This document shows positions 1-4,950 of a stretch of DNA of 5,457 nt, in pieces. A program made the position numbers and the translations under genes. The stretch is taken from positions 408-5,864 of the forward strand of contig JAFDIX010000244.1 in assembly GCA_019307805.1 (NCBI GenBank), written 5' to 3'. Each line of letters begins with the position of its first letter. Positions within the stretch are counted from its first letter, which is position 1. This stretch comes from Deltaproteobacteria bacterium (GTDB lineage: Bacteria > Desulfobacterota > DSM-4660 > Desulfatiglandales > HGW-15). A model generated the notes under the pieces. The model was given only the letters and a program-made list of their open reading frames with translations, was not told where the DNA came from and made no database searches.

Positions 1-305
1 ATGACCTCCGTCTCTGTATTTCCCCTGGCCATGAGGGCCGTTTTGATACCTCCCGCAAATATGGCAGTGGACCCGAAGGGGCAGGCAACGATATCCAGAA
101 GTTTTCCATCCTTGATGAGACTCCTCTTTGGGAAAAGCACGCTGGGCGAGGCACATCCCGGAGGCATGACGAGCACGACTTTATCCCCCAGGGCCTTTAA
201 AAAGTACCGCAGGGCCAGAGCCACGCCGCACCCGGGGCAGAAACCGTGAGGAGGCACGATATATTCGCTGTCACTGTATCTTAACGCTGTTTTTGTCATA
301 CTCAT
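1..305 (-). CDS. porB: 2-oxoacid:ferredoxin oxidoreductase beta subunit (PorB-like), N-terminal part
   Basis: Thiamine-diphosphate-binding subunit of a cytoplasmic 2-oxoacid:ferredoxin oxidoreductase; it works with the alpha and gamma-delta subunits encoded just upstream. About 101 residues are visible before the gene leaves the window on the left; the family is usually near 300. Visible: an HGFCPGCG motif (C23 and C26 in this numbering) and a PPGCA motif (C51), the first three of the four cysteines that hold the proximal [4Fe-4S] cluster in PorB-type subunits, then CPFGSTAIFAGGIKTAL, the family's FGS-containing segment. The fourth cysteine and the ThDP-binding GDG motif lie outside. Four in-frame ATGs occur at 320, 311, 305 and 299. 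I chose 305 because an AGGA sits five bases before it; 299 is almost as good. The gene overlaps the 3' end of alpha by about 35 bases in another frame, suggesting translational coupling. Family is sure; substrate (pyruvate, ketoisovalerate or an aryl 2-oxoacid) is not. Confidence 0.9.
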   Translation of the reverse strand, partial: MSMTKTALRYSDSEYIVPPHGFCPGCGVALALRYFLKALGDKVVLVMPPGCASPSVLFPKRSLIKDGKLLDIVACPFGSTAIFAGGIKTALMARGNTETEV

Positions 306-1485
306 CTTCATCCTGATCATGGGAAAGGCCCAGCCAGATGACATCCTGCTCAGGTCTGTCCCTCTTTATGGTGTACTCTATGGCCTTTTGAATGAGATCC
401 GATGTTATATCGGCGCCACCCAGGCCCGAAACAAATCCAAAGATTCTCTTTCCCTCCTCGGTGTCGCTCAGTGCCCATTTGAGTTCCTGGCAAAAGATCC
501 CACCCTGTCCGGGCGAAATGTCCCGCTCGATCACCAGGATTTTCTTCTTTCCCGCAAGGGTCCTCTTCAGAATTTCTCGAGGAAAGGGGCGAAACATCTT
601 GATTTTGACCATGCCCACCCTGTGCCCCTGTTCCCGCATGGCATCCACCACATACCTGCAGGTCCCGACCGCGCTTCCGGAGATCACGACCACCACCTCC
701 GCGTCCTCACAGCGGTAGGCCTCAACCGGGGGATATCCCCTGCCGAAAAGAGACTGAAATGCCTCGTTACATTCAATGACCTTGGCCAGGCACCGGTTCT
801 CCAGTTTGTGCAGGTTGTACCGGTCCTGCATGAAATCCCTGGGTACGGGTTCCGAGAAGGATGGGGCCACATCATAGAGTTTCCAGACGCCCCCTTCTAT
901 CCTGTGCGCGGGTTTGTACTCCGGCAGATAGGCATCCACCTGTTCTTGATCCGGGATATCCACCGTCTCTGAGAGGTAGGACAGATAAACACCGTCCAGG
1001 CAGACCATGGAAGGGATACAGACAGACTCGGAGATCCTGTACGCCTGGATCACCGTATCCAGGATTTCCTGGTTGGATTCGCAGTAAAACTGCATCCAGC
1101 CGGTATCCCGCTGGGAAAGGCTGTCAATCTGATCGCAGGTCAAGTTCCAGGGGGCCCCCATGGGACGATTGACATTCACCATCACAATGGGAAGCCGCGC
1201 TCCGGCAGCCCAGTGCAGGCCCTCATGCATCCATGCAAGTCCCTGTGAAGAGGTGGCCGTAAATACCCGTACCCCCGCAAGAGAAGCCCCGGTGACATAG
1301 CCCAGGGCCGCCATCTCGGATTCCACGTTCACGAACTTCCCGTGCATGATGCCCTGGGCATAGAACTCGGATATCTGTTCAGGTATTCTGGACTGAGGGG
1401 TGATGGGATAGGCGCAAACCACCTCGGGCTTGGCCAGGAGGGCGGCATAGGCAGCGGCCTCATTTCCCGTGACGACCTTAATCAT
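271..1485 (-). CDS. porA: 2-oxoacid:ferredoxin oxidoreductase alpha subunit (PorA-like)
   Basis: Alpha subunit, 404 residues, full length for the family (about 390-410). With beta it forms the ThDP active site that decarboxylates a 2-oxoacid and passes the acyl group to CoA. Domain I (about residues 1-240) carries YPITP at 26-30, ESEMAA at 55-60 (site of the conserved glutamate near ThDP), TATSSQGLA at 76-84, and SQRDTGW at 124-130. Domain II (about 260-375) is the transketolase C-terminal-like fold, with SGSAVGT at 269-275 and FRPFP at 298-302. From memory, the SQRDTGW-QFY and IPDQE-V stretches are very like archaeal-type pyruvate oxidoreductase alpha chains, and related phenylglyoxylate enzymes (PadG) belong to the same family. 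The start ATG follows a GGGAAGGGAAG ribosome-binding tract by four bases and overlaps the gamma-delta stop by eight bases. The C-terminus is unusually acidic (DQDEDEYD), in the stretch overlapping beta. Substrate not determinable from sequence alone. Confidence 0.93.
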   Translation of the reverse strand: MIKVVTGNEAAAYAALLAKPEVVCAYPITPQSRIPEQISEFYAQGIMHGKFVNVESEMAALGYVTGASLAGVRVFTATSSQGLAWMHEGLHWAAGARLPIVMVNVNRPMGAPWNLTCDQIDSLSQRDTGWMQFYCESNQEILDTVIQAYRISESVCIPSMVCLDGVYLSYLSETVDIPDQEQVDAYLPEYKPAHRIEGGVWKLYDVAPSFSEPVPRDFMQDRYNLHKLENRCLAKVIECNEAFQSLFGRGYPPVEAYRCEDAEVVVVISGSAVGTCRYVVDAMREQGHRVGMVKIKMFRPFPREILKRTLAGKKKILVIERDISPGQGGIFCQELKWALSDTEEGKRIFGFVSGLGGADITSDLIQKAIEYTIKRDRPEQDVIWLGLSHDQDEDEYDKNSVKIQ

Positions 1486-2296
1486 TTTTCTTCCCTTCCC
1501 AATAAATAGCCTCCCTCGGGCACTCCTCGATGCATATGCCGCAACCCGTACACACCGCCCGGTTCACTTCAAAGCGAATGGGGTCACCTTCAAAGCTGAT
1601 GGCGAGGCTCGGGCACACCATGAAACAGATCTGGCAGGTATGGCAGCGCTTCATTCGTTCAGTGTCGTACACAGGGAATCTCTTCATGTCCGCACTGCCT
1701 GCAGCGCCATCAATTGTCGGGGGTGTCATCGACCTTTTACTCTCAGATGCGGCGATGGCATGCTGGTAGCCTTCTTCGGCACAGGCGGCGTTTTGATCCG
1801 ATTTCGGGGTATTTGTCTTGATCACCTCGATGAGATCTTCCACCGGTATTATATCGAGCATTGCCGTCAAGGCCCCCAGGAGGGTGGTATTGATGACCGG
1901 CATGCCCCCGGGGATCACCAGGCCCTGTTCTCGGGCAATCCTGTAGGCATCCACAGTGGTCACATCAAAATCGGCCAGTGCCGGAAAATCGACCTTTGCC
2001 TTAGATGTATTGACCAGTATCTTCCCGTTATTCTTAATCGCCCCGGCCGTGGCTGTTTCATCGAACAGGGATTCATCCATGATGACGAGATAATCGGCGA
2101 TGTACATCTTGCAGTGCAGCAGGAGTTTTTCTTCTGAAATTCGAACATACCCCTCGACCTTCCCACCCCTCCTCAGTGCCCCATAGGAGGCAAAGGACTG
2201 GGCATGAAATCCGCTCCTGGCAGCCGCTTGGGCAAGTAACTTGGCCGCTACCACAGAACCATGACCCCCTTCACCTTGAAACATGACTTCTATCAC
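1478..2296 (-). CDS. porG: Fused gamma-delta subunit of 2-oxoacid:ferredoxin oxidoreductase (PorG-PorD fusion)
   Basis: A 272-residue protein joining two subunits that are separate genes in archaeal POR. Residues 1-183 are the gamma domain: a glycine-rich start GEGGHGSVVAAKLLAQAA, then YGALRRGGKVEGYVRIS, then the core ending near EEGYQHAIAA. Residues about 184-204 are a polar linker. Residues 205-272 are a bacterial-type ferredoxin (delta) with two classical CxxCxxCxxxCP motifs, C218/221/224/228 and C249/252/255/259, for two [4Fe-4S] clusters that would receive electrons from the alpha-beta active site. The longest open frame begins at an ATG at 2353, inside the preceding ferredoxin gene, but its first 19 residues do not look like the family. 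I chose the GTG at 2296: AGGAAGGA lies eight bases upstream, and the protein then starts MIEVMFQGEGG as family members do. This leaves 29 bases to the upstream ferredoxin stop. It overlaps alpha by eight bases. Confidence 0.9.
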   Translation of the reverse strand: MIEVMFQGEGGHGSVVAAKLLAQAAARSGFHAQSFASYGALRRGGKVEGYVRISEEKLLLHCKMYIADYLVIMDESLFDETATAGAIKNNGKILVNTSKAKVDFPALADFDVTTVDAYRIAREQGLVIPGGMPVINTTLLGALTAMLDIIPVEDLIEVIKTNTPKSDQNAACAEEGYQHAIAASESKRSMTPPTIDGAAGSADMKRFPVYDTERMKRCHTCQICFMVCPSLAISFEGDPIRFEVNRAVCTGCGICIEECPREAIYWEGKKND

Positions 2297-2312
2297 GTGG
2301 TATATCCTTCCT
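2297..2312 (-). promoter_or_regulatory. Ribosome binding site fixing the GTG start of the gamma-delta gene
   Basis: On the minus strand AGGAAGGA (2312-2305) precedes the GTG at 2296 by eight bases. No comparable site precedes the ATG at 2353 or the in-frame ATG at 2284, so this element decides the start in favour of GTG. Confidence 0.65.
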
Positions 2313-2325
2313 CGTTTTCCGCACC

Positions 2326-2982
2326 CTATCCCATTGGAATGTAAAACACACAAGGCTCGGTCCCATATTCCGGGTGCAGGGGTACGGCCTTTTTATCCCG
2401 AATCAAAACTGAGACATTGCTTTTGGGATCATCCAGATCGCCAAAGTGCCTTGCGTGGACCGGGCAGGCATTCACACACGCCGGTGTAGCCTCCCGGTCC
2501 TCGCCTGGTGACAGGCCGCTATCGATACCTTGATCCACGATCTCTGCACAGAAGTTACACTTCACAACGGTTCCCTTTTCCAGGGGGTAGAGCTTCCTTC
2601 CCATCTCCTCATGGGGGGTCTGCCCCTGGCCCGGGAAATATTCAACGTCTTTCTTGGGAAGATAACTTCGCTGCTGGTAGGGGCAGGCGATGAGACAGCT
2701 TCTGCATCCGATACAGATATCGGGATCCACTGACACAATACCGTCTTCCCGTTGGCTGGTTGCCCCTGTAGGGCATACATCCACACAGGAAGGTTCCTTA
2801 CAGTGATTGCAGAGAACCGGATAGATGAGTTTCTGCACGGATGGGTACTTGCCGCTCTCACCAACGAGGACCCTGGCGAAAAAAATTCCCGGCGGCAGGA
2901 AGTGCTCCTGCTTGCAACTGATCATGCAGTTATAGCAACCGATGCAAGTATACAGATTGATTACCATTCCCCACCTGGCCAT
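2326..2982 (-). CDS. Four-cluster ferredoxin subunit, DmsB/NrfC/PadC-like
   Basis: A 218-residue electron-transfer protein with 16 cysteines in four groups: C13/16/19/23, C58/61/66/70, C90/93/96/100 and C142/145/169/173. This is the canonical layout of the iron-sulfur subunit of DmsABC, PsrABC, NrfCD and PadBCD enzymes, which carry four [4Fe-4S] clusters; every ligand position is occupied. The N-terminus (MARWGMVINL-TCIGCYNC) goes straight into the first cluster with no twin-arginine or other signal peptide, so the protein should face the cytoplasm. In known complexes it links a molybdopterin subunit to an NrfD-type membrane anchor. Here the anchor gene is upstream, but the adjacent downstream partner is a 2-oxoacid oxidoreductase, which suggests (inference) that it takes electrons from the delta ferredoxin domain. 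The ATG is preceded by GGAGG with a six-base spacer, a strong site. The family is clear; the physiological partner is not proven. Confidence 0.9.
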   Translation of the reverse strand: MARWGMVINLYTCIGCYNCMISCKQEHFLPPGIFFARVLVGESGKYPSVQKLIYPVLCNHCKEPSCVDVCPTGATSQREDGIVSVDPDICIGCRSCLIACPYQQRSYLPKKDVEYFPGQGQTPHEEMGRKLYPLEKGTVVKCNFCAEIVDQGIDSGLSPGEDREATPACVNACPVHARHFGDLDDPKSNVSVLIRDKKAVPLHPEYGTEPCVFYIPMG

Positions 2983-3083
2983 ATCACTCCTCCAGTTGCC
3001 TCAAGGATATTACGTCGGAATTCGAATTCACTGGGAGCTATGTACTCTTCGTCCAGGGTGACGTATAATTCATTGCTCTCCAT
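2961..3083 (-). CDS. Possible small ORF (40 residues) between the nrfD-like and ferredoxin genes
   Basis: An open frame of 40 codons starting with ATG at 3083 and ending in TAA at 2961, so its last 22 bases overlap the ferredoxin start in another frame. The product begins MESNELYVTLDEEY and ends GGVIWPGGEW; it is acidic in the first half, has no cysteine and no membrane segment. The frame is also open upstream to an ATG at 3131, giving 56 residues, but that extension runs through the heptamer repeat and does not look coding. No convincing ribosome binding site precedes either ATG. The region is within an operon where neighbours are otherwise close-packed, and an overlapping stop/start is typical of translational coupling, which is why I list it. 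I recognise no family. It may equally be chance reading frame in a leader for the ferredoxin gene. Confidence 0.3.
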   Translation of the reverse strand: MESNELYVTLDEEYIAPSEFEFRRNILEATGGVIWPGGEW

Positions 3084-3109
3084 CCGTATCAAGATCACGG
3101 TTAGTCCAC

Positions 3110-3145
3110 AAACCTCTGAACCGTGAACCATGGAACTTTGAACCT
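3110..3145. repeat. Degenerate heptamer repeat, TGAACCN
   Basis: On the plus strand the units are AAACCTC (3110-3116, degenerate), TGAACCG (3117-3123), TGAACCA (3124-3130), TGGAACT (3131-3137, variant), one extra T, then TGAACCT (3139-3145). Two units are exact except for the last base. It lies between two genes of the operon. From memory, short arrays of this kind occur between genes in several Desulfobacterota; their role is unknown to me. Confidence 0.55.
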
Positions 3146-3158
3146 GAGTATGTACTCA
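3145..3158. repeat. Short inverted repeat downstream of the nrfD-like gene
   Basis: TGAGTA (3145-3150), TG, TACTCA (3153-3158): perfect six-base arms with a two-base centre, 22 bases past the stop codon of the nrfD-like gene and abutting the heptamer repeat. The spacer is too short for a good RNA hairpin and there is no T run, so it is not a standard terminator; it could be a protein-binding site or chance. Confidence 0.3.
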
Positions 3159-3180
3159 TGGCTGACACCCACAAGAGATA

Positions 3181-4077
3181 TTAACCCTGCACAATATTGG
3201 AATAGATAAGAGGACTGTACCTGCCCGACTTGGTGATCACATACCGCAGCATCCCGTCGCCGATCAGCACACAAATGATTCTCAGGTAAAGAATACCGGC
3301 CCCTACAGCCCCATTGCTTCCCCATACATAGAGTGTGATGAGAAGAGGGATGAGCAGTCCGATCAGAACCACCCCCGCATAGAAATGTACTGCCAGGCTG
3401 CCTCTTAAAATGATGCTCAGGGATTGCTTGACTGCCGATGTGGCGTGGTTCGCATTCCACAGGTAGCAAAGGATCAGAAGGGCATAGGCGAAAAACGACC
3501 ACCGCGCCACCGGTTCCAGGGACATCAACAAACCCTTGTTCGAAACGGCCATCCCGATCCCCAACTTGGTCCCCACCCAGATTCCTGATGCAAGGGAGAG
3601 CACGGGAAGAATGGCGGAGTTCCAAAAGGGAATGGATGACATCACGTTCATGGTCATAAACCCGTGGGTGATCACAAAAAAACCCAAAATGGTCATGATC
3701 ACCTTGAAAAACATCATATCCGTTTGCCAGGGCAGTGCACTGAGGGGGCCCAGGGAAGGGGCGAGCTGAAGGGCGCCCAGCCCCAAAAAGAGCCCCATGA
3801 TGATCAATCCTCTGGACAGCTCCGACTTCACAGGCCGAAGAATGGCCCGCCACGCCCTTTCAGGTCTGCCCAGATAGAGCATATGAAGCCCCCCGCCAAG
3901 AATGGCGGAAATAAGCCAGCCTGCCAGACAACCTCTCCAAAACCCGAAAAAGAGAGATACCAGGTAGAGCCCTGCACCCATTTCGGTGAAGAAAAACGCC
4001 AACCAGAGGAGCATGCCCTGGCGATCGACCCATTCCTCCTGTGGGGTATAGTCCGTCATCCAAAGGTATGGTTTCAT
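3181..4077 (-). CDS. NrfD/PsrC-family integral membrane subunit
   Basis: A 298-residue polytopic protein of the NrfD/PsrC/DmsC-like family, which anchors iron-sulfur subunits to the membrane and exchanges electrons with (mena)quinone. I count about eight hydrophobic segments, near residues 22-48, 51-70, 89-112, 122-146, 152-176, 190-209, 227-252 and 258-281, matching the eight-helix family core. Diagnostic stretches are GGGLHMLYLGRPERAWRA (61-78) after the second helix, KSELSRG (84-90) before the third, and GDGMLRYVI (273-281) at the end of the last. There are no haem-binding motifs. The ATG follows GGAGG (4092-4088) with a ten-base spacer. The regulator stop is 69 bases upstream with no clear terminator, so the two are probably cotranscribed. 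The ferredoxin gene follows after a 198-base gap. Family assignment is firm; that it reduces quinone with electrons from the 2-oxoacid enzyme is inference. A PadD-like role with an unseen molybdopterin subunit is the main alternative. Confidence 0.9.
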   Translation of the reverse strand: MKPYLWMTDYTPQEEWVDRQGMLLWLAFFFTEMGAGLYLVSLFFGFWRGCLAGWLISAILGGGLHMLYLGRPERAWRAILRPVKSELSRGLIIMGLFLGLGALQLAPSLGPLSALPWQTDMMFFKVIMTILGFFVITHGFMTMNVMSSIPFWNSAILPVLSLASGIWVGTKLGIGMAVSNKGLLMSLEPVARWSFFAYALLILCYLWNANHATSAVKQSLSIILRGSLAVHFYAGVVLIGLLIPLLITLYVWGSNGAVGAGILYLRIICVLIGDGMLRYVITKSGRYSPLIYSNIVQG

Positions 4078-4126
4078 TTTTTATCCGCCTCCCTGAATGA
4101 GAATAGGGGCCATTTAGACTTTTAGG

Positions 4127-4142
4127 GTGATACCGGCATCAC
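4127..4142. repeat. Short inverted repeat just after the gntR-family stop codon
   Basis: GTGAT-ACCGGC-ATCAC: five-base arms (4127-4131 and 4138-4142) around a CCGG core. Next to it, GCTGT-T-ACAGC (4143-4153) is a perfect 11-base palindrome that contains the regulator's stop codon. On the minus strand the 16-base repeat is followed by CCCTAAAAG, not a T run, so this does not make a rho-independent terminator. It may be a weak attenuating hairpin or chance. Confidence 0.25.
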
Positions 4143-4146
4143 GCTG

Positions 4147-4866
4147 TTACAGCTTCTTTGTGACATACGCGCTTATTCGCACCACGTGGTCTTTCATGCG
4201 CTTTTTTGCCAATCGGACATCCTTCTTTTCAATGGCCTCGAATATTGCACTGTGGGACCTATAGGAATAGGATTGCTCTTTCGGGGTCGGGACCCAGGAT
4301 TCCATCCTTCTGCGGGCCCATTCCATGAGCGCCCGAATAAACATGATGAAGGGGAGATTGTGTGTGGCCTCTCCAAGCAGGATGTGATAGTCGATCATTT
4401 TGGATACCACCTCGCTTGCATTCTCCGGATCTATGATCTCTCTGGATTCTTCGATATTTCTTTTGATGCGTTCCAGATCCTTCTTATTTGCATGTTTGAT
4501 GGCGTTCTCCACGATGGCGCATTCCAGACCAGCCCTTGCCTCGGTGATCTGTTTGGCGGTGAGTCCTTCGAGCTGGAGGTTATCCATCATCATGGAGGGG
4601 ATAATCGCAGGATCCGGCACACCCACATAGGCCCCCCCTCCCCGGCCGTGCCTGATGTTGATGAGTCCTTTGGCCTCAAGGGTCCGCAGGGCCTCCCGAA
4701 TGGTAAGCCGGCCCACCTGGAACTGTGCTGCCAGGGAACGTTCTGAGGGGAGCCTCTCTCCCGTCTTCAGCTTCTTTGCAAGGATGACCCGCTGGATCTC
4801 CCGGGAGATCTCCTGAAAGGCGCGCCTTGGCTGGTAGGGTTGAAAGATGGGATTTTCGCTCGTCAT
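4147..4866 (-). CDS. GntR-family transcriptional regulator, FadR/FCD subfamily
   Basis: A 239-residue DNA-binding regulator. Residues about 16-80 form the winged helix-turn-helix: LPSERSLAAQFQVGRLTIREALRTLE spans 39-64 and the wing is RHGRGGGAYV (72-81). Residues about 105-232 are an FCD ligand-binding domain, with YHILLGEATHN (160-170), HSAIFEAIEKKD (205-216) and MKDHV (224-228). The three histidines H161, H205 and H227 fit the usual FCD metal ligands, but the aspartate normally four residues before the first histidine is M157; D159 is nearby but out of register. FCD regulators typically sense small organic acids or acyl-CoA-related metabolites and act as repressors. The gene is first in the leftward operon and divergent from an MFS transporter, with a palindromic operator over its own promoter. 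The start ATG is the only reasonable one, since the next methionine is residue 92; its ribosome site is weak (GCGGAT). Confidence 0.92.
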   Translation of the reverse strand: MTSENPIFQPYQPRRAFQEISREIQRVILAKKLKTGERLPSERSLAAQFQVGRLTIREALRTLEAKGLINIRHGRGGGAYVGVPDPAIIPSMMMDNLQLEGLTAKQITEARAGLECAIVENAIKHANKKDLERIKRNIEESREIIDPENASEVVSKMIDYHILLGEATHNLPFIMFIRALMEWARRRMESWVPTPKEQSYSYRSHSAIFEAIEKKDVRLAKKRMKDHVVRISAYVTKKL

Positions 4867-4882
4867 AAGAATTATCCGCTAG

Positions 4883-4897
4883 AATGGTTCGACCATT
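4883..4897. promoter_or_regulatory. Probable GntR/FadR-type operator in the divergent promoter region
   Basis: AATGGT-TCG-ACCATT is a perfect inverted repeat with six-base arms and a three-base centre. Its core TGGTTCGACCA fits TGGTnnnACCA, the operator shape known for FadR-subfamily regulators such as E. coli FadR and PdhR. It lies 16 bases upstream of the GntR-family start codon and overlaps the proposed -10 box and start point of that gene, so binding should repress the operon. A further copy of the half site, GACCATT, lies at 4908-4914. Confidence 0.7.
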
Positions 4898-4924
4898 ATT
4901 TATTTATGACCATTCCAATGTCAA
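4895..4924 (-). promoter_or_regulatory. Probable sigma-70 promoter for the gntR-family gene and operon
   Basis: On the minus strand, a perfect TTGACA -35 box (4924-4919) is followed after 18 bases by AATAAT (4900-4895), five of six matches to TATAAT. Transcription would start near 4888, giving a leader of about 22 bases before the ATG at 4866. The -10 box and start point sit within the palindromic operator, the usual layout for autorepression. No experimental support; deduced by eye. Confidence 0.55.
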
Positions 4925-4950
4925 GCGAAATCTGCTAGAGTTCGGACACT

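Larger units (their letters stand above)
2983..3180 (-). other. 198-base intergenic gap inside the operon
   Basis: This is the only large gap in the leftward gene series. It holds the possible 40-residue ORF (most of it), a heptamer repeat near 3110-3145, a palindrome TGAGTA-TG-TACTCA at 3145-3158, a perfect 12-base palindrome GAATTCGAATTC at 3018-3029, and the strong ribosome binding site GGAGG of the ferredoxin gene at 2989-2993. I see no rho-independent terminator: no GC-rich stem followed by a T run on the minus strand. A weak internal promoter candidate is TTGATA (3092-3087), 19 bases, TATACG (3067-3062). Confidence 0.6.

Noticed and set aside
1..249. 82-residue plus-strand frame at the left edge
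   Set aside because: Lies opposite the beta subunit gene, whose minus-strand translation has HGFCPGCG and further family motifs.
319..972. 217-residue open frame on the plus strand opposite the alpha subunit gene
   Set aside because: It is fully antisense to a well-supported gene, matches no family I recognise, and is explained by codon bias leaving the opposite strand open.
1469..2137. 222-residue plus-strand open frame opposite the gamma-delta gene
   Set aside because: Antisense shadow; the minus-strand reading has two perfect ferredoxin motifs and the gamma domain.
2297..2353. Upstream ATG extension of the gamma-delta gene
   Set aside because: The extra 19 residues overlap the ferredoxin gene, lack a ribosome site and are not family-like; GTG 2296 has AGGAAGGA in place.
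3018..3029. Perfect 12-base palindrome GAATTCGAATTC
   Set aside because: It is a simple doubled GAATTC, also encodes Glu-Phe-Glu-Phe in the small frame, and has no regulatory placement; likely chance.
3064..3069. Perfect TATAAT on the plus strand
   Set aside because: No -35 box at 16-18 bases upstream, and it would drive transcription antisense to the operon with no gene to serve.
3101..3853. 250-residue minus-strand frame overlapping the nrfD-like gene
   Set aside because: Same strand, different frame; rich in His, Arg, Gly and Cys with no hydrophobic pattern, whereas the frame ending at 3181 gives a clean eight-helix protein.
4078..4146. Possible terminator between the gntR-family and nrfD-like genes
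   Set aside because: The only hairpin has a five-base stem and no following T run on the minus strand, so readthrough into the nrfD-like gene is expected.
4186..4746. 186-residue plus-strand frame opposite the GntR-family gene
   Set aside because: Antisense shadow of a gene with a clear winged-helix and FCD domain.
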